Source: Pseudomonadota bacterium (lineage in GTDB: Bacteria; Desulfobacterota; Syntrophobacteria; Syntrophobacterales; Syntrophobacteraceae). From it: 64,000 nt of DNA. The first letter of the stretch is position 1, and the number at the start of each line of letters is the position of its first letter. Location of the stretch: positions 16,098 through 80,097 of the forward strand of contig JAEZXS010000300.1 of assembly GCA_023442755.1 (NCBI GenBank). The letters are read 5' to 3'. Shown piece after piece: positions 17,883 to 26,067 of this stretch. The notes beneath the pieces are model-generated. The model was not told where the DNA came from and did no database searches. It worked only from the letters and a program-made list of their open reading frames with translations. Both the position numbers and the translations under genes were made by a program.

Positions 17883-18718
17883 ACCTGGGAAGAATCGGTT
17901 TTCTCAACGTGCTCCCGATCTACTATCCGCTCGAAAACGGTATCGTGTCCCACCCGTTCGAAATCGTCGCAGGGGTTCCGTCCTGCCTGAACGGACTCGT
18001 CGCAAAGGGAGAGCTGGATATCAGCCCCGTATCGTCCATCGAATACGCAAGGCGGGCCGGCCGGTACTATATCGTGCCGGACCTCTCCATCAGCTCCTTC
18101 GGCGAGGTGCGAAGCGTACTCCTGCTCAGCAGGTACCCGGTCGAGCAGCTCTCCGGCAAGAAAATCCTGGTAAGCACCCATTCCCATACCTCCATCGGGC
18201 TTCTCAAAATTCTGTGTAAACTGCGCTACGGCATAGACCCCGTCTTCGAATCGGGAACCTTCTCCGACCGCACCGAACAGGACGGCGAACCCGACGCATG
18301 CCTCACCATCGGGGACGAGGCGCTGCGCCTCAACCGCGTCCATATCTATCCCCACGTCCTCGACATGGGCCAGGCCTGGTACGACTGGACCGGCCTCCCC
18401 TTCGTCTTCGCCGTCTGGGTCGTGCGTAAAAAAGCGGTGGCGCAGAAAAACGGCGAAATCGATGCCGCCATCGAAGCCCTCATCGCTTCCAAAAGATGGG
18501 GGTGCTCGAACATGGAATACATATGCGAACACGCCGCCCGGTCCGGCGTGCTCGAAATCGACGCCCTGCGTGAATACTACCGGTGCCTGCAATACGATCT
18601 GAACGAAAACGAAAGAAAAGGCCTGGAACTGTTCTATTCCTATCTCCACCGGATCGGGGAACTGGCCCGGGCCCCGCGGCTCGAAGTGTATACCTCCTCA
18701 CTGGCCTCCGTGGCGTGA
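17858..18718 (+). CDS. mqnA: Chorismate dehydratase
   Basis: A 286-residue periplasmic-binding-protein-fold enzyme that dehydrates chorismate to 3-enolpyruvylbenzoate, the first committed step of the futalosine route. The family N terminus is clear (LGRIGFLNVLPIYYPLENG), followed by GVPSCLNGLVAKGELDISPVSSIEYA, LLSRYPVEQLSGKKILVSTHSHTS and GDEALRL. It is the last gene of the tightly packed mqnE-mqnC-deaminase-mqnA set. mqnB and mqnD are not in the window. Confidence 0.93.
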   Translation: MGESGTKLNLGRIGFLNVLPIYYPLENGIVSHPFEIVAGVPSCLNGLVAKGELDISPVSSIEYARRAGRYYIVPDLSISSFGEVRSVLLLSRYPVEQLSGKKILVSTHSHTSIGLLKILCKLRYGIDPVFESGTFSDRTEQDGEPDACLTIGDEALRLNRVHIYPHVLDMGQAWYDWTGLPFVFAVWVVRKKAVAQKNGEIDAAIEALIASKRWGCSNMEYICEHAARSGVLEIDALREYYRCLQYDLNENERKGLELFYSYLHRIGELARAPRLEVYTSSLASVA

Positions 18719-18755
18719 GGATCTGACGCAAGTGAGCGTTTGAAAGCATAAAAGA

Positions 18756-18777
18756 GCGGGGGAGTCGTCTCCCCCGC
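18756..18777 (+). terminator. Hairpin after mqnA, possible terminator
   Basis: GCGGGGGAG-TCGT-CTCCCCCGC forms a perfect 9-bp stem with a 4-base loop, 38 bases after the mqnA stop. No T run follows, so termination may be weak or factor-dependent. Confidence 0.45.
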
Positions 18778-18810
18778 GCCCCCCGGCATATTCGGCCGGA
18801 CGCGCATTGC

Positions 18811-19074
18811 CGTCAACTTAACAGGAACAAGCCGCGAAGAAGTACCGAATAATTTCAGTACTTGTGGGAGCGGCTTGCAGCCGCGATCATGCGGAGCACA
18901 TTGAATTAGGATAGCCATAAGTTTTTCTTTTCCCTCGCGAAGCCGCGAAGACGCGAAGAAAAGCCTGGGGAAAATGAGTTCAGTCTGCCTGAAAAGTTTC
19001 TAAAGGATCGGGGCTGGAAGCCTTTCCCACAGCAGTTCAGACCTCGCGGCGGTTACGTAATGCTAAAGTTGACG
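18811..19074. repeat. MITE-like element with inverted CGTCAACTT ends
   Basis: This 264-base block starts with CGTCAACTTA and ends with TAAAGTTGACG (one base longer). It holds a GTGGGAGCGGCTTGCAGCCG palindrome and the CGCGAAGCCGCGAAGACGCG array. Most of it (about 18811-19015) is repeated in inverse orientation at about 46866-47100 with high identity. It occupies most of the 440-base gap between mqnA and the aldolase gene. Confidence 0.65.
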
Positions 19075-19158
19075 CGCATGCGCGACGCGTGGGGGTGTGG
19101 AGGTGACGCCGGCGGCGTTATCCCCACGCTTTTGATTTGTTCGTAGAAAGGGGCGAAT

Positions 19159-19980
19159 ATGAGCGGAAAGGCTTTGCGGCTGAAGAGGATCGTGTCGCCG
19201 GTCGATGGGCGCGCCGTGATATTTCCCCTGGACCACGGCGTGAGCTGGGGGCCGCTGCCCGGCCTGGAGCGCATAGCAGGCGTTATCGACACGGGGGTGA
19301 AGGCCGGGGCGGACGCGATTGTCCTGCACAAGGGAATGCTGCGGTGCCTGGAGCCGGCGCGGGGTGCTCTGCCGGGGATTATCATGCATCTTTCGGCCAG
19401 CACCAGCATGGGGCCGGCTTTTTATCACAAGATACTTGCGGGGAGTGTGGAAGAGGCGGTCAGGCGCGGTGCGGATGCGGTTTCCGTCCAGGTGACCCTG
19501 GGCGATACCCGCGAGCCCGAAATGCTGCGCGACCTGGGGCGCGTCGGGCGGTCCTGCGAGGAATGGCAGATACCGCTGCTTGTCATGGCGTATGCGGGTG
19601 GCGACCGGATGCAGGCGTCCGCCACGGGCGCGGATATCGCGCATGCCGCGCGCGTTGCGGCCGAACTGGGCGCGGACGTAATCAAGATTCCATTTCCCGG
19701 CGACTACGACCAGTTGGCGGGAATCGTTTCCGGGCTGCCGGTGCCGGTGGTGATCGCGGGAGGAAGTCCCTCGGGGGGAATCGACTGCTTCCTCGAACGC
19801 ATCGAGATGAGCGTCAAGGCGGGTGCGGCAGGAGTTGCGGCCGGGCGGGGAATCTTTCAGCATGAAGACACGGGAGCGATTTTGCGTGCCGTCTGCGATA
19901 TAATTCACCGAGGGGTTTCGGCCGGAAAAATTATGGAAGACATGCAGGCGAAAGCGAAGACGTGGACAAAGCGAACCTGA
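19159..19980 (+). CDS. DhnA/FbaB-type class I aldolase (possible ADH synthase)
   Basis: A 273-residue TIM-barrel aldolase of the DhnA/FbaB/LsrF group. Family segments are FPLDHGVSWGPLPGL near residue 23, IVLHKGML near 54 (Schiff-base-type region), AVSVQVTLGD near 110, DVIKIPFPGD near 173 and VVIAGGSPSGG near 195. Close relatives include 2-amino-3,7-dideoxyheptulosonate (ADH) synthase of the alternative aromatic pathway and archaeal fructose-bisphosphate aldolase; I cannot separate these by eye. Its end overlaps the ubiX-like gene by 19 bases, so the two are coupled. Confidence 0.8.
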   Translation: MSGKALRLKRIVSPVDGRAVIFPLDHGVSWGPLPGLERIAGVIDTGVKAGADAIVLHKGMLRCLEPARGALPGIIMHLSASTSMGPAFYHKILAGSVEEAVRRGADAVSVQVTLGDTREPEMLRDLGRVGRSCEEWQIPLLVMAYAGGDRMQASATGADIAHAARVAAELGADVIKIPFPGDYDQLAGIVSGLPVPVVIAGGSPSGGIDCFLERIEMSVKAGAAGVAAGRGIFQHEDTGAILRAVCDIIHRGVSAGKIMEDMQAKAKTWTKRT

Positions 19981-20543
19981 TAATCGCAATAACAGGGGCA
20001 AGCGGCGCGCCGTATGCCGGGATGCTGCTCCACTCCATCCCCCGCGACCGGTACGATGTCCACCTCGTCGCCTCCGAAGCGGGAAAGCTCGTCTACCGGC
20101 TCGAGACGGACCGGGACCTGGAAGAGGACATTCCGGCCGGAGTTCGTCTTTACGACGAAAAGGATTTTGCCGCACCCTTCGCCAGCGGGTCCTTCCCCTG
20201 CGCCGGGATGGTGGTCGTCCCGTGCACGATGGGCACCCTGGGCGCAATCGCCGGCGGACTTTCCCACAATCTCATCCACCGCGCCGCCGACGTCTGCCTC
20301 AAAGAACGTCGCCCCCTCATCCTGGTCGTCCGGGAAACACCTCTCAACCGCATCCATCTTTCCAATATGCTCCGGGCTTCGGAAGCCGGCGCCGTGATCC
20401 TTCCCGCCATGCCCGGCTTCTACCACAAGCCGCAATCCGTTCACGATATCGTCGGTTTCGTCGTCGCCCGCATCCTCGACCAACTGCGCATCCCCCACAA
20501 CATCGTCCCGCCCTGGGAAGGGCCGAAGTCGATGCTGGTGTGA
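19962..20543 (+). CDS. ubiX: UbiX-like flavin prenyltransferase
   Basis: A 193-residue flavoprotein that makes prenylated FMN, the cofactor of UbiD-type decarboxylases. Seen are the N-terminal ITGASGAPYAGMLL loop, the phosphate/prenyl-binding VVPCTMGTLGAIAGGLSHNLIHRAADVCLKERRPLILVVRETPL stretch near residues 85-128 and AVILPAMPGFYHKPQSV. After the mqn genes it could activate a UbiD-like decarboxylase in menaquinone synthesis. No ubiD or ubiA homologue is in the window. Confidence 0.92.
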   Translation: MDKANLIIAITGASGAPYAGMLLHSIPRDRYDVHLVASEAGKLVYRLETDRDLEEDIPAGVRLYDEKDFAAPFASGSFPCAGMVVVPCTMGTLGAIAGGLSHNLIHRAADVCLKERRPLILVVRETPLNRIHLSNMLRASEAGAVILPAMPGFYHKPQSVHDIVGFVVARILDQLRIPHNIVPPWEGPKSMLV

Positions 20544-20848
20544 AGCAAAACCCCAAAAAACGCGGGGATAACGCCGCCGGCGTCACCCCCACACCCCCAT
20601 CGTCACGCTTACAGCGTGACTCACTATGGCTCTGCGGCGGCGCACCGCGCATGCGCGGAGCATTCGCCGCAGTTCCGAGCGCCCGGCCGCGGATTTTTGC
20701 CACCAGGCAGAATGGAGTGATGCGGCCGGACCGTACCAGCTGGAAAACGGCCTCTTATAAAGTGAGCAGACCTGCCGGATCGGGGCGGACGCCGGAAAAG
20801 GGCAGAAAGTCGGGAACGGTCAAGGACATCGACCGGACAAGGGTGATA

Positions 20849-20869
20849 GATTACGATATTTACGTAATC
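20849..20869. promoter_or_regulatory. Palindrome upstream of the AbrB-PIN pair
   Basis: GATTACG-ATATTTA-CGTAATC has perfect 7-base arms, 50 bases before the AbrB-like gene, and is a plausible autoregulatory operator. The rest of the gap 20544-20919 shows no gene; two small palindromes lie near 20600 and 20645. Confidence 0.45.
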
Positions 20870-20919
20870 AGTAATTATGTTCTTATGAATCCCTTGAACA
20901 TCGAGCGGAGGCGCCGATT

Positions 20920-21288
20920 ATGCCCCTCGTCAAAGTCATTCGCAACGGCCGGATCACCCTTCCCAAAGACATCAGGGAATCGTTGGGTGTCAAGGAGGGT
21001 GATCTCCTGGAATTGGAGCTGCGGGATTCGGAGATGACCATCAAACCTAAAACAACCATAGATAAGGACTTGGCGGGTGATAAGTTTTTCCGGATGGTTA
21101 ATAAGATTTGGTCCAGCGTGAAGGATGTCGATCCCGAAGAACTGGAGGCGACCATCGCCGAGGCAGTGCAGGCTGCCAGGAAGGCGACACATAAAAAACT
21201 AAAACCCCGAAAAATCAATGATACGCGTCGTACTCGATGCAAACGTCTTTGTGAGCGCTACCCTGACGTCCAGCGGGAATCCCTCTGA
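20920..21288 (+). CDS. AbrB/SpoVT-type antitoxin, altered C terminus
   Basis: A 122-residue protein whose first 45 residues (VIRNGRITLPKDIRESLGVKEGDLLELEL) are a swapped-hairpin AbrB/MazE DNA-binding domain. The middle part is charged and helical, as in antitoxins that wrap a PIN toxin. The last about 25 residues (NDTRRTRCKRLCERYPDVQRESL) are read from DNA that, in another frame, encodes the start of the PIN toxin. This long 71-base overlap suggests a frameshift near the end has replaced an earlier stop. The start follows GAGCGGAGGCGCCGATT. Confidence 0.7.
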   Translation: MPLVKVIRNGRITLPKDIRESLGVKEGDLLELELRDSEMTIKPKTTIDKDLAGDKFFRMVNKIWSSVKDVDPEELEATIAEAVQAARKATHKKLKPRKINDTRRTRCKRLCERYPDVQRESL

Positions 21289-21635
21289 CATATTCAGGGT
21301 AGGGAACATAAATTTGCTCATCTCTCCGGCTATCCTGGCTGAAGTGAAAACCACCTGACTTCTACCCAAAACTCGTGAAGTTGCACGGACGTTCAATACG
21401 TTGGATTAACGGATTTCTCCGGGAATTGTCGGCAATCGCCGAAATCACTCCCGGGAACCTGCTGGTCGATGCCATCAAGGACGATCTCTCTGACAATATC
21501 TATCTAGCCTGCGCGGTGGAAGGAAAAGCGCATTTCATTGTGTCCGGGGATAAGCACCTCAGACAGATCGGGAGTGTTCGCGATATTCCAATTCTTGAGC
21601 CTGTTCGCCTCGTAGATTTGATTTCCTATGGATAA
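21218..21635 (+). pseudogene. PIN-domain toxin, frameshifted
   Basis: The frame from ATG 21218 gives a typical PIN start (MIRVVLDANVFVSATLTSSG, with the acidic D of LDAN) and ISPAILAEVK, then stops at 21356. The adjacent frame, open through 21635, supplies the expected remainder: KDDLSDNIYLACAVEGKAHFIVSGDKHL, with the PIN acidic residues in D-x-SDN and SGDKHL, ending PILEPVRLVDLI. One indel near 21345-21356 would restore a normal PIN toxin of about 138 residues, so this is a broken nuclease toxin or a sequencing error. Confidence 0.75.
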
Positions 21636-21972
21636 CCGTCTGGAGTTCTGAACCTCCACGCTCTTGTACTTTAAACTTGGCGAAGGGAGTCGCCCCCCAA
21701 CCTGCTGATTCCAAAGCAGCGCAGGGCCATTTTCCAAGTGCCTATATTTCCTATAAATTGGCCATCAGAGCCATTTTAGCCTTGGAATCCAGTGGAAGAT
21801 AGTACCCGATTTTCTATCCATTGGAACCCTTTTCTTTAGCGATATTTTAGCCAGCTAAACCCAATCCTGAAGCCAGTTTGTAGCTATTCCTCAAAGAAGA
21901 TCTTGCCCCTGCCATTCCGTCATTCTATAAAGGGTAGTCCCTTCCCTTGCAAATTTGCCTTGAGGAAAAATC
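21636..21972. other. Gene-free stretch in the accessory island
   Basis: AT-richer DNA with no open frame that looks coding and no clear palindrome. It separates the PIN relic from the coiled-coil pair and may contain their promoter, which I could not identify with confidence. Confidence 0.4.
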
Positions 21973-22260
21973 ATGGAAGAAGTTCCGAAAATGAAGGAAT
22001 ATCGTCGAAGAATGAGTATTCTTGAATCTCAACTGCGGGAAGTTGTGGATGGGATTCAGTGCTATGAACAGAAGGTGAAAAGGCTCCGGGATGATTCCTA
22101 CGATTACGGTACTGAGGAAGACGACGAAACCCTGGAAGAATTCGAGGAAGCGGAATACCAGGTTACTGCCGATCTGAACATAGCGGAAAATACGCTCTAC
22201 CGGCTTCGCCGGGAGAAAGAAGAACTTCTCGAACAAATTGCTTCATTGAGGCCTTACTGA
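21973..22260 (+). CDS. Small coiled-coil protein (tandem paralogue 1)
   Basis: A 95-residue protein predicted to be almost wholly helical. Heptad-like patterns run through YRRRMSILESQLREVVDGIQ and LNIAENTLYRLRREKEELLEQI, separated by an acidic stretch (YGTEEDDETLEEFEEAEY). It shares layout with the next gene: an RR-x-SILE-x-Q start, an acidic middle and a second helix. A GAGGAAAAATC precedes the ATG. No family is recognised. Confidence 0.6.
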   Translation: MEEVPKMKEYRRRMSILESQLREVVDGIQCYEQKVKRLRDDSYDYGTEEDDETLEEFEEAEYQVTADLNIAENTLYRLRREKEELLEQIASLRPY

Positions 22261-22272
22261 TTATCGGGAGCT

Positions 22273-22557
22273 ATGATGAGTCGCGAAAAAGACCTGATTG
22301 AGCGCCGGCGGGAAATCAGCATTTTGGAAGCTCAAATTTTAGAGGTTAAACAGCACATCGATTACCTGGAAAAAAGTTTGGCCGAAAGCCAGGAAATGCT
22401 GGACCGATACCATTTTGGCGAAGGTGATGAGGATATGGTCGCGGCGATAAAAGGCTCTATATCCCAGACTCAGAATAGATTGGATGACGCCTATATCGAG
22501 TATAACAACCTGACGGATCGTCTCGCAGTACTAAAGCGGCCTTTCTTTAGGGACTAG
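22273..22557 (+). CDS. Small coiled-coil protein (tandem paralogue 2)
   Basis: A 94-residue helical protein starting 12 bases after the preceding gene. RRREISILEAQILEVKQHIDYLEKSL parallels the first coil of its neighbour, and an acidic turn (FGEGDEDM) is followed by a second coil (ISQTQNRLDDAYIEYNNLTDRL). The pair most likely arose by tandem duplication and could form a hetero-coiled coil. The function is unknown. GGGAGCT precedes the start. Confidence 0.6.
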   Translation: MMSREKDLIERRREISILEAQILEVKQHIDYLEKSLAESQEMLDRYHFGEGDEDMVAAIKGSISQTQNRLDDAYIEYNNLTDRLAVLKRPFFRD

Positions 22558-22759
22558 CGACAATATCCGATTACCTTGGAGTGTATGGCAATAAAAAAAT
22601 CAAAAGATGAACTAAGAAGTAAGTTGCCAAACCAAGACCCAAGTATTTCCACCAAAACTGCCGGTCCAACCATGCTAGGGCGACGACGTAAAATATGGTA
22701 ACTGAGTAATGTAACTGGGGAAGAAAGTAGTCAATGATGGCCATTAAAGGGGACTTCCA

Positions 22760-23689
22760 ATGGTCAAGCTAATCAAGGGCTTTAAATCTGAATTCAGAAG
22801 AGGCTTATCGAAAGCGGCTGCTGGTTATCTTTCCGCTGGTTTGGATCTTTTCCATACTGGCGTTTACCAGCCGGCACTTGGTAACCTCGCAATCTCCGCA
22901 GAATTGATGCTCAAATGTTTCATCGTGAGCAAAGACTTCTCTCTAGTATTTAAATCTCTGCCCCTTGAGCTTCGTGCCGGACTGGCCTCCAAATCGTCTT
23001 CGATTAACTGGAGGCACCATTACTACGACCTGAAGGACTCCGTTACAAAGACCATTGAATTGCAGGAATGTATATCGTGCTTCAATGTGTTTTTCAGGAA
23101 TCATAATTTAGGATCTTACTTCAAAGATTTGACTGCCATTCGGAACATGGCGGTTCACTCCTTCGTACCGGAATATTATCGGTATCATTCTGATAGAATT
23201 GCCTTTATGGCGCTTCGCATTTTGATGTTGGTAAATGAGGAAAGAAAATTAAGTAAATTAATAACATATACACCCAATAAGAAAGATGTAGACTTTATCT
23301 TTAAATACAACAAGGATATGTCCGATTCGGTCCATGCTAAAATAGAGACAGCAAAAAGAGAGGCAAAGAAACCGATAAGAGCTTTGAATATCGCAGTCGA
23401 TACTTGGGATAAATGCGTAAATAAATGCCCAGTTTGCAAGTGCGATGCAGTTTTTGATGGAGAAACCGTTTTGGATTCTTACGAAGATCTGGATCTGGTC
23501 CCAGAACAGTGGTTAGTTTTTCATGCCGAGTCAATGAAGTGCTGCTTCTGTAAGCTTGAACTTGATAATGAGGAGATGCAAATAGCTGGAGTTAAGACAT
23601 CTTTCTTAAGAGAAGGGCTTGAAAATTACATGGAGATGAAGGGCTATATCAAAAACAGAGCTATGGATTATCCACAGCCAGAAATTTAA
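22760..23689 (+). CDS. HEPN-like protein with C-terminal zinc knuckles
   Basis: A 309-residue protein. Residues about 10-165 look like an alpha-helical HEPN bundle: an N-terminal helix pair with ALGNLAISAELMLKCFIV, and RNMAVHS near residue 130, which fits the R-N-x3-H active-site pattern of HEPN ribonucleases. Residues about 215-275 hold Cys pairs, CPVCKC and CCFCKL, that could bind zinc. The start is ATG 22760 with GGGGACTTCC upstream. Base composition is AT-rich compared with the flanks, which suggests transfer. It stands alone, without the MNT-type nucleotidyltransferase partner of many HEPN systems. The HEPN call rests on one motif and helical content. Confidence 0.6.
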   Translation: MVKLIKGFKSEFRRGLSKAAAGYLSAGLDLFHTGVYQPALGNLAISAELMLKCFIVSKDFSLVFKSLPLELRAGLASKSSSINWRHHYYDLKDSVTKTIELQECISCFNVFFRNHNLGSYFKDLTAIRNMAVHSFVPEYYRYHSDRIAFMALRILMLVNEERKLSKLITYTPNKKDVDFIFKYNKDMSDSVHAKIETAKREAKKPIRALNIAVDTWDKCVNKCPVCKCDAVFDGETVLDSYEDLDLVPEQWLVFHAESMKCCFCKLELDNEEMQIAGVKTSFLREGLENYMEMKGYIKNRAMDYPQPEI

Positions 23690-24311
23690 AGTTATTGCAA
23701 CAACTTAGTATTCTTGATATATGAATATCCTTTTAAAACATCCCCGGCAGTTCTCCAGTTTTCCACAGTTAACAAAGTCCCGTCGAAATTCATCGTAAGT
23801 ACCGCGCTTCTTTATGGCCTGCTATCGCTGGCCAAAACCAGCTTATAGCGACCCGCCTATCTCCTTTTGACCGCAGTAAAGGCGGCGCTCAAAAAGGAGA
23901 AGGCGAAACCAATAAATAAATAGGCTGCGGCCTCAAGTTTATGATCAAAATTAACCTCGACCTCTCCGGAGGAACGGGGGCCTGGAGTAAACCATATAAA
24001 GACGCCGGATATGCTAAAGATTGATCACCCTGCCTGAGCATGACGTGAGAGATTATGTGCACCACCGGAAAACGCCTACGCAGTTCTGGCAGCCCCGCCT
24101 TGCACTGTCTTTTCAAAAGTGGCCTGGAACATAAAAAAAAACGATCAACGATTCAAAGAAGGGATGAAGATCGCTAGAGCATGCTTGAATATCATCTGGT
24201 CGATTCAGGAGACAGGAGCCCCGCTTAGATTCTGGGCTTTAGAGAATCCTTAAGGATACCTCTATAATTTTCTCGCTAAACCCGTTTTCTGGTTTCAGCC
24301 TTGGCAATTCG
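23690..24311. other. Gene-free stretch, probably decayed
   Basis: About 620 bases with no convincing coding frame, RNA gene or repeat on either strand. It is AT-rich and may be degraded insertion DNA. Confidence 0.4.
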
Positions 24312-24551
24312 GTGGTACCCGGATTTCTGGCAACGATGCGGACGGCGATCTGGGGCTACTTCAACATTCCATCTAAAACAATCCGGAAGAGAACAATACC
24401 ATTCATCTCGCACATGAAAGCTGCCGGCCTCCTGAACGGCGGTTATCAGATAAACACCGGAGCAAAAGGTCGCCCCACTCTCCAGCAGGTCAAGGACGAG
24501 TTGAAGAGCCTAGGCGTGGAGTTCGACGAAACGGAGCCTTTAAGGACCTGA
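24312..24551 (+). CDS. Short hypothetical protein, possibly a fragment
   Basis: A 79-residue frame starting with GTG. The basic sequence SKTIRKRTIPFISHMKAAGLLNGGYQ and GRPTLQQVKDELKSLGVEFDE looks like part of a helix-turn-helix or winged-helix protein. No ribosome binding site is clear and the upstream DNA is degenerate, so it may be the remaining end of a larger gene. No family is recognised. Confidence 0.3.
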   Translation: MVPGFLATMRTAIWGYFNIPSKTIRKRTIPFISHMKAAGLLNGGYQINTGAKGRPTLQQVKDELKSLGVEFDETEPLRT

Positions 24552-24730
24552 TGGCGAAGCAGAAGCCTGGGCGGCTTCATAGCGCTTCACCAGAGGCCAA
24601 ATTTGGCCCATAAAGCGATTTCAGAGCCCCGTTGGTGGTTTACTACCTTTGGGGCTTGATTTTTAAAGGAAACTGCCCTTAACTGTATTGGATAGAAAAA
24701 CAAGCAATCCAAAATAAAAGGGGGGAGACA

Positions 24731-25555
24731 ATGGCATTACCGAAGAAATGGTTTTGCGATTTTTGTGGGGAAGCAATTAAGAAAGTCGAAGATGGTTGGG
24801 TTGAGTGGATTGAAATACTGCATGAGGACGGATCGGTTACCGGTCGGGATTTACGGTTAGTTCATCATCGGCCCGCCAGCCCCTTGAAGGACAGCCCTCA
24901 CGCTTGCCAGTTTAACGGGAAGGCAGAATACAAGAAAGATAAAGGTTCGGTTTCAGATTTAGGGCTCGAAAGCTTTATCGGTCCGGATGGGCTTATGTAC
25001 CTGCTCTCCTTTTTGATCAGGGGGCATTTGCCAAAAGAAGATGTAATCAGGATGATTTTGCGGCTCCACATTCCCGGTTATGAGCTGGCTCGGAGACATT
25101 TTGACCGGGCAGTTAGAAGCGGGCTTATCGAGCAGGACAATTATCCTGGGTTCTTCACTCAGGAACAAATCGCCGAAGTACTGGCCCAAAAATGGCCGGA
25201 TGATCCGGAAAAGATGAAAACGGCGGCACCGAAGCTGAACCTGAAAAAGGGATTTTCCAAACGAGGGCTGAAACAGTTGCTCTCGTCAGTCGATGATACC
25301 GAAGGTCATCATATTATGTGGGTTGATTATGCCGGAAATGTGTATTTAACACTACTTCCGGAAGAATTGACTCCTGCGGGCTGGGAAGAGCAAATGGGTG
25401 ACAAGGTAAAATTCCGATATGAGACATTTAACCGGGGTAATGGTTACGTCGGCTATGATGCGGCAAAAAACGAGGAGCATATTCAAGATCTATACGACGA
25501 ATTGATCAACGATTGGAAGAAGAACCGGACGGGGTATATCGATTATCAGGAATAA
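24731..25555 (+). CDS. Unknown protein with N-terminal zinc-finger-like region
   Basis: A 274-residue protein, first of three closely spaced genes. An N-terminal CDFCG (residues 9-13) and a later HHRPASP...HACQ (near residues 45-59) could form a metal site. The middle is helical and rich in charged residues (LARRHFDRAVRSGLIEQDN), and the C terminus has a GNVYLTLLPEELTPAGWEEQ segment. Strong AAGGGGGGAGACA ribosome binding site before ATG 24731. I do not recognise the family. The AT-rich composition and an IS next door point to a transferred cassette. Confidence 0.65.
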   Translation: MALPKKWFCDFCGEAIKKVEDGWVEWIEILHEDGSVTGRDLRLVHHRPASPLKDSPHACQFNGKAEYKKDKGSVSDLGLESFIGPDGLMYLLSFLIRGHLPKEDVIRMILRLHIPGYELARRHFDRAVRSGLIEQDNYPGFFTQEQIAEVLAQKWPDDPEKMKTAAPKLNLKKGFSKRGLKQLLSSVDDTEGHHIMWVDYAGNVYLTLLPEELTPAGWEEQMGDKVKFRYETFNRGNGYVGYDAAKNEEHIQDLYDELINDWKKNRTGYIDYQE

Positions 25556-25565
25556 GGAGCAAAAC

Positions 25566-25814
25566 ATGGAAGATCACAGAATCAAAATTGGTGAGATATT
25601 CAATCTAATAGAAAATAGAAACAGCAAAAAGGCCAATGAAGCGGTTAATGAATTTGAGGCCGAAGCTTTCAAATATTTGCAGAGAGGTGAAACGGTTGTG
25701 GTTATTACAAGGGATGATTTTGAAATACCCCTCAAGGAAAGAGCGGATTTGGATAGCGTATTAAGTTTTCTGCGATTTTGCATTCACATTTATATTCCTG
25801 CTTTTGATAAGTAA
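25566..25814 (+). CDS. Small unknown protein in three-gene operon
   Basis: An 82-residue acidic and helical protein beginning 10 bases after its upstream neighbour, with AAGGAGCAAAAC as ribosome binding site. It contains NEFEAEAFKYLQRGETVVVITRDDFEIP and ends in a hydrophobic stretch (FLRFCIHIYIPAF). No family is recognised. Spacing indicates co-translation with the flanking genes. Confidence 0.6.
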   Translation: MEDHRIKIGEIFNLIENRNSKKANEAVNEFEAEAFKYLQRGETVVVITRDDFEIPLKERADLDSVLSFLRFCIHIYIPAFDK

Positions 25815-25833
25815 TTTATAGGAAGGTGTAACT

Positions 25834-26052
25834 ATGGCTAGTGCGGGAAGATGCCCAAAGTGCGAAAGAACAGTTGCTGAGTTAGTTCTTGATAAAGGTG
25901 AAGTGGCCGGAAGTTCTTATCTGGCAGTTACATTCCTTTGCCCTCATTGCAGAACTATCTTGGGAGCTGGTTTCGATTTGGAAGGGATAAAAGAAGATAT
26001 TATTAAATACATAAGATATGGAGATAACTACAGTGAACAAACTAGCGGTTGA
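25834..26052 (+). CDS. Small zinc-ribbon protein in three-gene operon
   Basis: A 72-residue protein with two Cys pairs, CPKCERT near residue 7 and CPHCRTILGAG near 36, spaced as a rubredoxin-like zinc ribbon. GGAAGGTGTAACT precedes the ATG. The stop lies 15 bases before the left end of the IS630-type element, so the IS may separate the operon from former downstream genes. Confidence 0.65.
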   Translation: MASAGRCPKCERTVAELVLDKGEVAGSSYLAVTFLCPHCRTILGAGFDLEGIKEDIIKYIRYGDNYSEQTSG

Positions 26053-26067
26053 AAGACAGACGATTGA

